DNA from: BQJU01 sp965229635
GTDB taxonomy: Bacteria > Bacteroidota > Bacteroidia > Chitinophagales > Saprospiraceae
Length of the DNA stretch: 64,000 bases
Assembly: GCA_965229635.1 (NCBI GenBank)
Contig: OZ245894.1
Coordinates: forward strand, 7,874,001-7,938,000
Direction: 5' to 3'
Within the stretch, counting starts at the first letter, position 1; each line of letters starts with the position of its first letter. Positions 1 to 7,662 of the stretch are shown piece by piece. Made by a program: the position numbers and the translations under genes. The notes under the pieces were generated by a model. It saw only the letters and a list, made by a program, of their open reading frames with translations, did no database searches and was not told the origin of the DNA.

Positions 1-1
1 G

Positions 2-223
2 GCCGAAGGCCCTTCACAACTGGATATAAGTGTAAAAAGTGATGATCGCTTGCTGACTTTTGAATGTGTCAATTCTTTCGAGCCTCCATTGTCCGAAAAA
101 AGGGGCATAGGCCTGGACAACCTGCGGCGACGGCTGGAATTGCATTACCCAGGCAGGCATCGTTTGACAACTACCGTTCAAGGCACTACCTTTACGGCAA
201 ATTTAGCCGTATGGAACGAGTGA
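2..223 (+). CDS. Sensor histidine kinase, C-terminal fragment (LytS-like)
   Basis: Only the last 73 codons of this gene are in the window; it enters from the left edge in frame 2. The tail carries a GIGLDNLRRRLEL segment, the G2-type box typical of the ATPase domain of LytS/YehU-like kinases (His_kinase plus HATPase_c), followed by the usual short beta strands and stop. Its partner, a LytTR response regulator, starts inside its last codons, so the two form a two-component operon with coupled translation. Sensor and membrane domains lie outside the window, so the stimulus is unknown. Confidence 0.8.
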   Translation, partial: AEGPSQLDISVKSDDRLLTFECVNSFEPPLSEKRGIGLDNLRRRLELHYPGRHRLTTTVQGTTFTANLAVWNE

Positions 224-942
224 CCCTCAAGGCACTGATAATAGACGACGAGCCCCTGGCGCATAAAGTGATTTTGAATTTTGCCAATGATATTCCTTTT
301 TTGGAAATCGTCGGGCAAAGTTACCTGGCCATCGATGCACTGGAGTTTTTGAAGAACCAGCAAGTAGATCTTATCTTTCTGGATATGCAAATGCCCAAGC
401 TCAAGGGGCTGGACTTTCTGCGCATTTTGCCGCAAAAACCACTGGTGATTGTGACCTCCGCGCACCAGGAATTTGCATTGGAGAGCTTCGAGTTGGATGT
501 CTGTGATTACCTGTTAAAACCCTTCCGTTTTGACCGCTTTCTGAAAGCAGTGAATAAGGCTGCCGAACTGCAAAAACTCAAGGCTGCTCCTAGCGAGACT
601 TCAACGACAACTGAAGAACCGGAGAATGATCAGATTTTCATCAAATCCGACAAGCGGCACATCCAGTTGCGCTACGCCGATATTTACTACCTGGAAAGCC
701 ACGGCAATTACGTCAAGGTTTGGCTGGAAAACCAATTCCATCTGACGCCCAAAACGCTCACTTCCTTCGAAGAAGCCCTGCCGGGCGATATCTTCCTACG
801 CATTCACAAATCCTTTATTGTCAACCTGCGGCACGTACACTACCTGGAAGGCAATCAGTTGGTGATGCGCAATGGTACGGCGCTACTGATTGGCAGAAGC
901 CATCGGAAGGCGGTGAAGGGGATGATTGGAGGGGAGGTTTGA
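211..942 (+). CDS. LytTR-family response regulator
   Basis: DNA-binding response regulator of the LytT/AlgR type. Residues 1-120 form a receiver domain with the acidic pair D12-D13, phospho-acceptor D58 (LIFLDMQMP) and conserved K103 (YLLKPF). Residues ~140-240 are a LytTR DNA-binding domain (IFIKSDKRHIQLRYADIYYL, then the FLRIHKSFIVNL signature). The ATG at 211 lies 13 bases inside the upstream kinase gene. A GTG at 220 overlapping the kinase stop as GTGA is an equally good start. The frame is open upstream to at least 64, but that stretch is the kinase read out of frame. Expected to be phosphorylated by the kinase; target genes cannot be read here. Confidence 0.93.
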   Translation: MERVTLKALIIDDEPLAHKVILNFANDIPFLEIVGQSYLAIDALEFLKNQQVDLIFLDMQMPKLKGLDFLRILPQKPLVIVTSAHQEFALESFELDVCDYLLKPFRFDRFLKAVNKAAELQKLKAAPSETSTTTEEPENDQIFIKSDKRHIQLRYADIYYLESHGNYVKVWLENQFHLTPKTLTSFEEALPGDIFLRIHKSFIVNLRHVHYLEGNQLVMRNGTALLIGRSHRKAVKGMIGGEV

Positions 943-1382
943 GAGGGGGAGACGTTTTAAGAGGGGGAGACGGTTGAGACGGTTCAGGGGGGGCTGATTA
1001 TATTGCAAATGCTTGATTTCTGGGGATTCTACTCAAGTTTAGAGTTTAGGCGGGGGAAACGGTTGAGACGGTTTAGGGAGCTCGCCTAATCATTCTGCAA
1101 ATTCTAAAATTCTGAGAATTCTGCTTCAATTCTGGGTTTAAAGTTTAAGGGTTAAAGTTTATTTTTTGGTCTGGTGTTAGAAAAGCTCCAAGCCACAGGG
1201 AGAACTGGTACTGCCCTAAAGCCCAACACCTAAAACCTAAAAAAAATCTGCTCAATTTTAGCGTAGGTACGGCATTAGGTTTTGATGGACCGAGCTCTAA
1301 ACTCTAAACTAAAAAAATTCTGGAAATTCTGCTTATGATTCTGCTCAAAGGTCGATGTTGCAAACATCTCCCGATCAATAAA
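943..1382. repeat. Gene-free spacer with degenerate direct repeats
   Basis: No gene seen. The spacer starts with repeated gagggggagacggttgagacgg-like blocks (943-985 and again ~1048-1078), then AT-rich words such as aaattctg and ctaaactctaaact. Read on the other strand, 1036-1060 gives cccccgcctaaactctaaac, the same low-complexity family that surrounds the insertion sequences at 50.4-52.2 kb. A gcgtaggtacggcatt word at 1261 resembles the REP-flank word at 3283. Confidence 0.6.
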
Positions 1383-1450
1383 ATTCGTTATAAAAAACAT
1401 GATGATAAATATAATGATGATAAAAATAATCATTATATTTATAACGATTA
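1383..1450. repeat. AT-rich palindromic element, copy 1
   Basis: An imperfect palindrome bounded by attcgttataaa on the left and ttataacgatt on the right, with ATGATGATAAA blocks inside. It sits directly against the stop codon of the minus-strand gene at 1454-1867, so it may act as its 3' transcript hairpin. A related element with the same ends and inner TTTATCATCAT core lies at 17914-17970. Confidence 0.6.
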
Positions 1451-1453
1451 TGG

Positions 1454-1867
1454 CTAGTCGAAAGGCAGCAAATCCGGTTCCAGATATTCCTTTCTGGCTC
1501 GCTCCGACTGAAAGATATCAAAGCCATAGTGATAGCCCAACAGCTCCTTAAAATTGTATTTCAGTCTTGGAAATTCCTCAATAAAATCCGCAAAATTATC
1601 GGAGGTAGACTTCTGCATGAAGTGGTGTACGGCCTTGATGGCGGCAATGGTTAGCGTCTTGTTGAACTTATCCGCAGCGCCGATGGTGTTGACAAAGTTG
1701 ACCAGCTGTGCGCAAATATTCTCCTCTGCCTGCCGCAATCCATAGCGATTGAGGTGAATCCAGGCCAGTCGTAAATGAGCTTCGTGGCTGAAGATCGCCG
1801 GATCGAGGTTGGCATTGGCGAATTGGGCTTCGAAATCGTTGTCCGAGAGTTGATAGTGATTTTGCAT
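1454..1867 (-). CDS. Conserved hypothetical protein, 137 aa
   Basis: Small soluble, mostly helical protein with no signal peptide or membrane segment. The segment FSHEAHLRLAWIHLNRYGL, followed by a helix that ends in VHHFM, recalls a widespread uncharacterised family with an F(S/T)HxxHxRxAW motif, whose conserved histidines hint at metal or ligand binding. No function can be assigned. ATG at 1867; the DUF3024 gene stops 12 bases upstream of it on the same strand, so the two are probably co-transcribed. Confidence 0.75.
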   Translation of the reverse strand: MQNHYQLSDNDFEAQFANANLDPAIFSHEAHLRLAWIHLNRYGLRQAEENICAQLVNFVNTIGAADKFNKTLTIAAIKAVHHFMQKSTSDNFADFIEEFPRLKYNFKELLGYHYGFDIFQSERARKEYLEPDLLPFD

Positions 1868-1879
1868 GATTATGTTACT

Positions 1880-2221
1880 TTAACCCCAGAAGCAGTAATA
1901 TTCGTCTTCATCAATGATTCTTAATACTTCAGCGAGATCGTTGACTTCTGGTACTGGCTTATACGGATCCCAATTGCCGTTGGCCCGCATCCAGTAAATT
2001 TTCCAGATGTTTCTTGATTTTACATATTTTGCTCTTGCTACAGCAGAGGTGAATTTCTCTTCTGGATTTTCCCACCTGCTTCGAACCTCAAAAATGTCAA
2101 GGATGCCCTTCTCCAGGGAAAAGCCCAAGTCGACTTGAGCTCTCAGCTCAACAGGAGGTCTTCTTTTTTCAATAAATCGCTGAACTTGTGGTTCAAAAAT
2201 TGATCTAATTCTATGGTCCAT
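1880..2221 (-). CDS. DUF3024 family protein
   Basis: A 113-residue protein that matches DUF3024 along its whole length: FIEKRRPPVELRAQVDLGF near the start, then FEVRSRWENPEEK, AKYVKSRNIWKIYWMRA, and the diagnostic C-terminal DEDEYYCFWG. Family function is unknown; members are small cytoplasmic proteins often found near mobile DNA. The ATG at 2221 is the only in-frame start matching the family N-terminus. It is the upstream gene of a probable two-gene unit with 1454-1867. Confidence 0.88.
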   Translation of the reverse strand: MDHRIRSIFEPQVQRFIEKRRPPVELRAQVDLGFSLEKGILDIFEVRSRWENPEEKFTSAVARAKYVKSRNIWKIYWMRANGNWDPYKPVPEVNDLAEVLRIIDEDEYYCFWG

Positions 2222-2794
2222 TTTTTGGGTTGCAAATTAAACCTTTTGGGGCAATTTTGCCATTAGTTGAAGCAGGTCTTACATTGGTTGAAAATATTCA
2301 ATGGTCCTTCACTTGAAACCCTAGTTTTACCCCATCAAACAAAACGATCCAGAAAATGAAGACACCTAAACCTTGAACATCCAAGCTATCTCTCCAATTA
2401 CGGACTTGCGGTTTTTTTCTTGTGAAGGCAGTTTTATTGGTCATTTTGGCAATGATATACAGGCACTTGAGCGCCGTTTGCAGCAATTGCCACTGGGAAT
2501 TGGTCTCTATGAGACCGGATAAACTATTGTTGTGTGAATATTCCAGCCCGGTAAGAGACTTCATCAGTATCCACAACAAAAGGCTGCCAATAGAGAACCA
2601 TTACCGGTCCGCCCCCCGCTCAGCCCTTCGAGTGGCCACATGAGTCCCCATACTTAAGTGACTCCTTGGGTCAAGTCTCAACAGCCCTCACAAGCGCAGC
2701 CAGCTCCCCATCCCAGCTGGCTGCATTATCGGTAACTACAGCCATAGGCTTGTAGTCCCTCCTGTAGGGAGGCATGATCGGTGTCGCATCAAGC
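2222..2794. repeat. Spacer with REP-like hairpins left of the transposase
   Basis: Holds several palindromes that resemble those on the far side of the transposase: ggtctctatgagacc near 2502 followed by ggataaactattgttgtg; AGCCAGC/GCTGGCT around 2698-2724 followed by cattatcggtaac; and tccctcctgtagggagg at ~2757 followed by catgatcggtgtcgc. The last unit recurs almost unchanged at ~4055. A minus-strand reading frame (2298-2444, 48 codons, hydrophobic middle) could be a tiny membrane protein, but nothing else supports it. Confidence 0.65.
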
Positions 2795-3253
2795 TTAGAT
2801 CGACTTGAAAAGATACTGTTCGTCATACTCAATATCAAAAGCCTCCAGGAACTCCAAATACTCCTTCTGAAAGGTCTTTCTGCGATGATGTGCCTCCTGA
2901 TTTTCGATGTACTTACAAACGCGGGAGATATGCGACTTGCTGTAAGAAAAAGCCCCATAACCACCCTGCCAGTTAAACTTCCTGGGAGTCAGCCCCCGCT
3001 CGTTGATCCATCTGGACGAATCCGATTTGACCTTTTGCATCAAAGCGGATAGAGATTGAGCCGGACGCATTCCAAAAAACAGATGCACATGATCAGGCAT
3101 GCCATTGATGGCAAGCATTTTGTGCCCGTCATATTTCACGATGCCGGTCATAAATTTGTAGAGCTCCGTTTTCCATTCAGGTAGGATCAGCGCTTGTCTA
3201 TGACTGACTGCAAAAACAGCCTGAATATGAATTTGAGTGTAAGTATTAGCCAT
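2795..3253 (-). CDS. REP-associated tyrosine transposase (IS200/Y1 type)
   Basis: A 152-residue Y1_Tnp (HUH) single-strand transposase. The HUH pair is DHVHLFF in the middle, and the likely nucleophilic tyrosine lies in the C-terminal helix SRVCKYIENQEAHH. These enzymes cut single-stranded DNA at hairpins and move or copy small palindromic elements. ATG at 3253 gives the family start MANTYTQIHIQAVF; a TTG three codons earlier is less likely. There is no TnpB partner. It lies among hairpin-plus-tail repeats on both sides, which points to a domesticated RAYT rather than a mobile IS200 with its own ends. Confidence 0.9.
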   Translation of the reverse strand: MANTYTQIHIQAVFAVSHRQALILPEWKTELYKFMTGIVKYDGHKMLAINGMPDHVHLFFGMRPAQSLSALMQKVKSDSSRWINERGLTPRKFNWQGGYGAFSYSKSHISRVCKYIENQEAHHRRKTFQKEYLEFLEAFDIEYDEQYLFKSI

Positions 3254-3369
3254 GGTCGGCAAATTAAATGGTTATTAATAATCCGTACCTACGGCACGGC
3301 AATGCACACATGATATTCTTTTGCCACCGCTAACTGGTCTCTACGAGACCGGATAACTATAGTTGTGCC

Positions 3370-4090
3370 GATATCACATCCCTTCGGGATGCATCATGGG
3401 TATCCCTAGGCCAGCCCGTGCTTCATCCCTTCGGGACGCTTCATCAGTAACTCTAGTCCTACGGGGAACTTCATCAGTAGCCACCACCATAGGCTCCCCA
3501 TAGGGAGCGATTATCGGTAACCAAGAGCAACATCCTCACACAGCTCCCCATAGGAGCCATCACTGCTACCTCCTCCTCCAAGCCACCCATGTCCCATCCC
3601 AGCGGGATGCATGATCAGTAACTCTAGTCCTACGAGGAACTTCATCAGTAGCCACAACCATAGGCTCCCAATAGGGAGCGATTATCGGTAACCAAGAGCA
3701 ACATCCTCACACAGCTCCCATAGGGAGCCATCACTGCTACCTCCTCCTCCAAGCCACCCATGTGCCATCCCAGCGGGATGCATCATCAGTAAACTCTAGT
3801 CCTACGGGGAACTTCATCAGTAGCCACAACCATAGGCTCCCAATAGGGAACGATTATCGGCAACCAAGAGCAACATCCTCACACAGCTCCCCATAGGAGC
3901 CGTCACTGCTACCTCCTCCCCCAAGCCACCCATGTCCCATCCCAGCGGGATGCATGATCAGTAACTCTAGTCCTACGAGGAACTTCATCAGTAGCCACAA
4001 CCATAGGCTCCCTATTGGGAGCCATTATCGGTAACCCCAAGGCCATGAGCCACAGGTACCTCCCGTAGGGAGGCATGATCGGTGTCGCTG
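3370..4090 (+). repeat. Tandem array of REP-like hairpins, ~171-bp period
   Basis: Made of short palindromes, each followed by a tail close to NATNATCNGTANC. Examples are atcccttcgggat; agtcctacggggaact then tcatcagtagcc; ggctccccatagggagc then gattatcggtaacc; cagctccccataggagcc then atcactgctacc; and catcccagcgggatg then catgatcagtaac. The last four make a block repeated at 3455, 3626, 3798 and 3969 (171-172 bp apart; the fourth copy is cut short). All tails point the same way. The array follows the transposase, on the opposite strand. After it, 4091-4255 is an AT-rich leader before the operon at 4256. Confidence 0.85.
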
Positions 4091-4255
4091 CTAAACTTGT
4101 GCTGTGCTGATATGCGCGTTAGAATGAAAAAACTTTGCGAGCGTATAAAGATAAGAAAATGAACTAAAATCCGAACTTTCCCCCATAAAAAACTAATACT
4201 GAGCCAATAAAAACCCAGCTTTTATTAATTTTAGCAAAAACAACCCTATCAACAG

Positions 4256-4612
4256 ATGAAAAACAGCGACTTCGTACAACAAATCCGCAATTTTATTGCC
4301 AAAGACCAGCTTGGGGAAGCCTTAAAGCAACTCCAGCTATTGCTAAAAGACAGCCCCCGACTCAACGAGGCCATCCTTCAGTCCGGACGCTTTGCGGATA
4401 TCCAGCAGCAGATCAGAATGGGCATCATCAGTACCGAGGACGCCAACCTGACCAAAAACCAGATTCGGACCGGACTGCTGAACTTATTATCAGAACTCGA
4501 ATGCGATGGCGCCGATACCGAGATCAGAGCCGCTGCCAGTGAACCCCAGGTCATCCAGAATGCCGAAAAGATTTACAACATCAACCATATCGACAACGCA
4601 AATTTTTCTTAA
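4256..4612 (+). CDS. EAD11-like effector-associated domain protein
   Basis: A 118-residue cytoplasmic protein. Residues ~1-90 are helical and contain the signature of the effector-associated domain EAD11 seen in Bacteroidota NTPase conflict systems: LNEAILQSGRFADI, then RMGIISTEDANLTKNQIRTG and LLNLL. EADs are death-fold-like adaptor modules that pair sensors with effectors by like-like contacts. The last 17 residues (NAEKIYNINHIDNANFS) recur almost unchanged in the next protein. First gene of a tight four-gene operon (6, 14 and -4 bp gaps). No catalytic residues seen. The domain assignment is by motif memory; the adaptor role is inference. Confidence 0.8.
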   Translation: MKNSDFVQQIRNFIAKDQLGEALKQLQLLLKDSPRLNEAILQSGRFADIQQQIRMGIISTEDANLTKNQIRTGLLNLLSELECDGADTEIRAAASEPQVIQNAEKIYNINHIDNANFS

Positions 4613-4618
4613 TCAAGC

Positions 4619-5971
4619 ATGGATTCATCCAGCCCCGCACACCAACCCAAAGTCGCCATTCAAACGGTGAGTAACGACTCCATCACCCTCAACATTGATG
4701 GGGAAATTCGGGAGATTCAAAACCAATTGGTCGACCTGAAAGACCTGTTGCAAAACCTCAAGGTGCAAAACGTCCAGCACGCCGATAAAATCTACAACAT
4801 TGAGCACATCAACGAGGCCAACTTTGGATTCGTCACCGGAAAAAAGGCCTTCAATGAATCGCTGACCAAATCACTCATTCACAGCATTCAAAAGGACTGC
4901 ATTCCCGCCCAAAAGTTCATCTCCCGAGTGCAGCAAATAGCCGATTGGGAACAACAAACCCGCATTAGCGATAAGGCCAAAGAGATCATCGCCTATAGCT
5001 TTGTGGGCGTGATCGGTATCCAGTTGAGCAAGCTCATGGCCATCGGTAAGGAGGAATTTTCGGATGGCAAACAGCGCAAGTACATTCAGAAATGTATGAC
5101 CATCATCAAGCGCAGCCTGGACCTCGTCAATTTCGCCCTAATCTCCAAACTTTGGGACCTTCAAAAAGCGAAGTCCCTGGCATTGGCGGAAGCCCACAAA
5201 ACTGCCTTGACCCAGTTTTTTGACCGCAATTTTGAACAGTCCATTGAAGAGCAATTGCAGTTATTGCAAGCCCTCCACGCTCTATTTCAAGAACACCAAC
5301 TGGAGCTTCCCTTTGCCGAATTTGACCTCGATACCGCAAAGGAACCCTTACAACAAATCAGCCGGGAAGTGCAGCAACTCACCGAAGTGCTGGACCGCGG
5401 ACAATACTCACTCCTCGACTGCTTTGCGGCAGAGACCCAGCTCGCAGAATTTTTTAAACACTTTGCCTTTCTGGTGAAATACAAAATGGCCTCTATCAAG
5501 CGCATCGGCTACAAGCAGATGCGGCACGTTGATCCACGCTATTTACACCGATTTGCCGCGCTTGGTATCGACAGCAAGGCCAATGTAGATGCCGAAAAGG
5601 TGATCTACACCGCCGATACCGTACATACCGATGCCGTGCTCCTATACAAAGGCAACGACTACCGCGACAACATCAACCTCTTCCCATTGGTGATCGACTA
5701 CAATGCCCTGACCTTTGAACACGGCGCCCGCGTCTGTTTCTACCGGGGCAAAGACATTGCCGATGGTAGCCTCGAATACTGCTTTTTGGAAGACGAAAGT
5801 ACCATACAAATTGAAATGCAAGGCATCCTGCAAGACGATACCGATTACAATGTACTGATGCTCAAAGAGGAAAACCAGATTACGCTCAACCTCGACCAGG
5901 TGATTGTGGCCTTTGAGGAAGCGCGGCGGACCGTATTGCAGGAAAGGGAACCCTTTCTCGACGACCTATAA
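4619..5971 (+). CDS. Unknown partner protein of STAND operon, 450 aa
   Basis: Not recognised as a named family. Residues 1-50 contain a short strand segment and a likely coiled coil (EIREIQNQLVDLKDLLQNLK). Residues 54-69 (HADKIYNIEHINEANF) copy the C-terminal tail of the EAD11 protein. Residues ~75-320 are helical with one fairly hydrophobic helix (IIAYSFVGVIGIQLSKLMAI, ~124-143); residues ~330-450 look beta-rich. No signal peptide, nuclease, protease or TIR motif is visible. Position between adaptor and NTPase suggests a signal relay or a non-enzymatic effector. The shared motif implies direct contact with the first gene product (inference). Confidence 0.7.
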   Translation: MDSSSPAHQPKVAIQTVSNDSITLNIDGEIREIQNQLVDLKDLLQNLKVQNVQHADKIYNIEHINEANFGFVTGKKAFNESLTKSLIHSIQKDCIPAQKFISRVQQIADWEQQTRISDKAKEIIAYSFVGVIGIQLSKLMAIGKEEFSDGKQRKYIQKCMTIIKRSLDLVNFALISKLWDLQKAKSLALAEAHKTALTQFFDRNFEQSIEEQLQLLQALHALFQEHQLELPFAEFDLDTAKEPLQQISREVQQLTEVLDRGQYSLLDCFAAETQLAEFFKHFAFLVKYKMASIKRIGYKQMRHVDPRYLHRFAALGIDSKANVDAEKVIYTADTVHTDAVLLYKGNDYRDNINLFPLVIDYNALTFEHGARVCFYRGKDIADGSLEYCFLEDESTIQIEMQGILQDDTDYNVLMLKEENQITLNLDQVIVAFEEARRTVLQEREPFLDDL

Positions 5972-5985
5972 ACCCGGAATCTGAC

Positions 5986-7662
5986 ATGCAAAAACGCTAC
6001 CCCTTCAAATTTTTGGATGCCTACACGCGGGAAGACAACGACATCTTCTTCGGCCGGGAAGAGGAAGTGGCTACGCTGTACGAGATGGTCTTTCAAACCG
6101 ACCTGATCCTCATCTACGGCGCTTCGGGTACGGGGAAGACCAGCCTCATTCAGTGCGGACTGGCCAGCAAATTTCAGTCGCACGACTGGCTGGACCTGTA
6201 CATCCGTCGGGGCAATAACCTGAATGCTTCCTTTGAAAAAGCCCTCGAAGCAGCCGGCGGAAATACCGAAACCGAGGCCGACAACCTGGACTGGCTGGAC
6301 GAAGACTGGAGCGCCGATGAAGACACCACCGCAACGGCCACCCCGCAAAGCCCATTGGCCCGCAGCCTAAAAAACATCTACCTGCGGCATTTTAAACCCA
6401 TCTACCTGGTTTTTGACCAGTTTGAAGAGTTGTACATCCTTGGCGATAAAACCGAGCAGGCCACTTTCGTGGAAACCGTCAAGGAACTACTACAGGTGGA
6501 GCAGCCCGTGAAACTCATTCTCTCCATCCGGGAGGAATACCTGGGCTATCTCTACGAATTTGAAAAAGCCGTACCGGAGTTGCTGCGCAAAAAGCTGCGT
6601 GTAGAACCCATGAACCTCGACAAGGTCAAAACCGTGGTGCAAAATATCGGTCAGGCCAAACAAAGCCTCGTAACCCTAAAAGCCGGAGAGGAAGCCGCCA
6701 TTGCCGAAGGCATCTTTGAGAAGATCAAAGGCGAAGAGAAAAAACTCAGCATTCCCCTGCCCTACCTGCAGGTCTTTCTGGACAAACTATACCTGGAAAT
6801 TACCAACGATGAAGACCGGCAAACCCCGGCGGAATTTAGTCTGAATGCCTTACGGCAAATGAAGGACATCGACAATGTACTACGCGATTTTCTGGATGAA
6901 CAGGTGGTTAAAACCGCCCGTGATCTCGATCAAATGCCCGATACCATCTGGCGGTTACTTTCCCCATTTGTAACCCTGGAAGGCACCAAGGAACCACTAG
7001 CACTAGCTACGCTCCAAAAACGCTTCAAGGAACTCCCCAACCACCTGGTAACCAACACCCTACAGGCCTTTGTCAAAAGCAGGATACTGCGTTATACCGA
7101 AGATGAACAACTCTACGAAGTGGCCCACGACTCTCTGGCCCTACAGATTCACGACAAGCGCAGCAATGAAGAAATTGCCATCCTGGAAATCCAGCGCCTG
7201 ATCAAAAGCCAGATGGCCCTAAAAACCGAAGCCCGCGCCTTCCTGCCGGAGGACCAGCTCGAACTGGTGGACCTCTACAGCGATAAACTAATCCTCACCG
7301 AAGAAGAAAAAGCCTACATCCAAGCCAGCCGGGCGGAAGTGGATCGACTGAAAAGAGAAAAACTACGCCGTCGCCGCAACCTGATTGGCCTCACCATACT
7401 GGCCTTTGCCGTATTGACCGCCCTGACGGTTTACGCCTTTACCGCCCAGCAGGAGGCACAAAAAGCACTCGAAACCATTGAGCTAAACCAAAAAATAAAA
7501 GTAGCCGAAGAATTGCGCATTTACGGCGACAATTACCGGGATCTGGGAAAATTTGAAGAGGCTAAAGAGGTTTACCAGGCCGCCCTGGATAGCCTGGGAG
7601 AAAGTAATAATACCCTGCCTTTGTACCAGCTACTCAACCAAAAAATTGATGCTTTAAAATGA
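5986..7662 (+). CDS. Membrane-anchored STAND NTPase (nSTAND1-like)
   Basis: A 558-residue signalling NTPase. The N-terminal FLDAYTREDNDIFFGREEEV precedes a Walker A GASGTGKT (45-52). Walker B is IYLVFDQFEELYIL (~137-150), followed by the LSIREEYLGYL sensor segment and a winged-helix region ending YEVAHDSLALQI. One transmembrane helix lies at ~466-485 after a basic RRRRN stop, leaving a short tail with a TPR-like hairpin (KFEEAKEVYQAALDSLGE). STAND proteins oligomerise on ligand binding to switch on effectors. Family members often continue into WD40 repeats after the membrane helix; here the protein stops and the repeats are in the next gene, which overlaps by ATGA. Confidence 0.88.
   Translation: MQKRYPFKFLDAYTREDNDIFFGREEEVATLYEMVFQTDLILIYGASGTGKTSLIQCGLASKFQSHDWLDLYIRRGNNLNASFEKALEAAGGNTETEADNLDWLDEDWSADEDTTATATPQSPLARSLKNIYLRHFKPIYLVFDQFEELYILGDKTEQATFVETVKELLQVEQPVKLILSIREEYLGYLYEFEKAVPELLRKKLRVEPMNLDKVKTVVQNIGQAKQSLVTLKAGEEAAIAEGIFEKIKGEEKKLSIPLPYLQVFLDKLYLEITNDEDRQTPAEFSLNALRQMKDIDNVLRDFLDEQVVKTARDLDQMPDTIWRLLSPFVTLEGTKEPLALATLQKRFKELPNHLVTNTLQAFVKSRILRYTEDEQLYEVAHDSLALQIHDKRSNEEIAILEIQRLIKSQMALKTEARAFLPEDQLELVDLYSDKLILTEEEKAYIQASRAEVDRLKREKLRRRRNLIGLTILAFAVLTALTVYAFTAQQEAQKALETIELNQKIKVAEELRIYGDNYRDLGKFEEAKEVYQAALDSLGESNNTLPLYQLLNQKIDALK

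Noticed and set aside
2298..2579. 93-codon minus-strand frame with a hydrophobic stretch
   Set aside because: Its first half runs through a REP-like hairpin. The last 48 codons (2298-2444) could be a small membrane protein, but there is no family match or start signal.
2795..3253. Autonomous IS200/IS605 element
   Set aside because: No TnpB gene and no single pair of element ends; the enzyme lies in a field of palindromes with shared tails, as RAYTs do.
3455..4090. CRISPR-like look of the repeat array
   Set aside because: The period is ~171 bp, the whole unit is conserved with no variable spacers, units hold several different palindromes, and no cas genes are near.
5986..7662. Idea that this NTPase is an AVAST/Avs-type antiphage protein
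   Set aside because: No effector domain is fused at the N-terminus and no Avs-type TPR sensor array follows; the nSTAND1 plus EAD context fits better.
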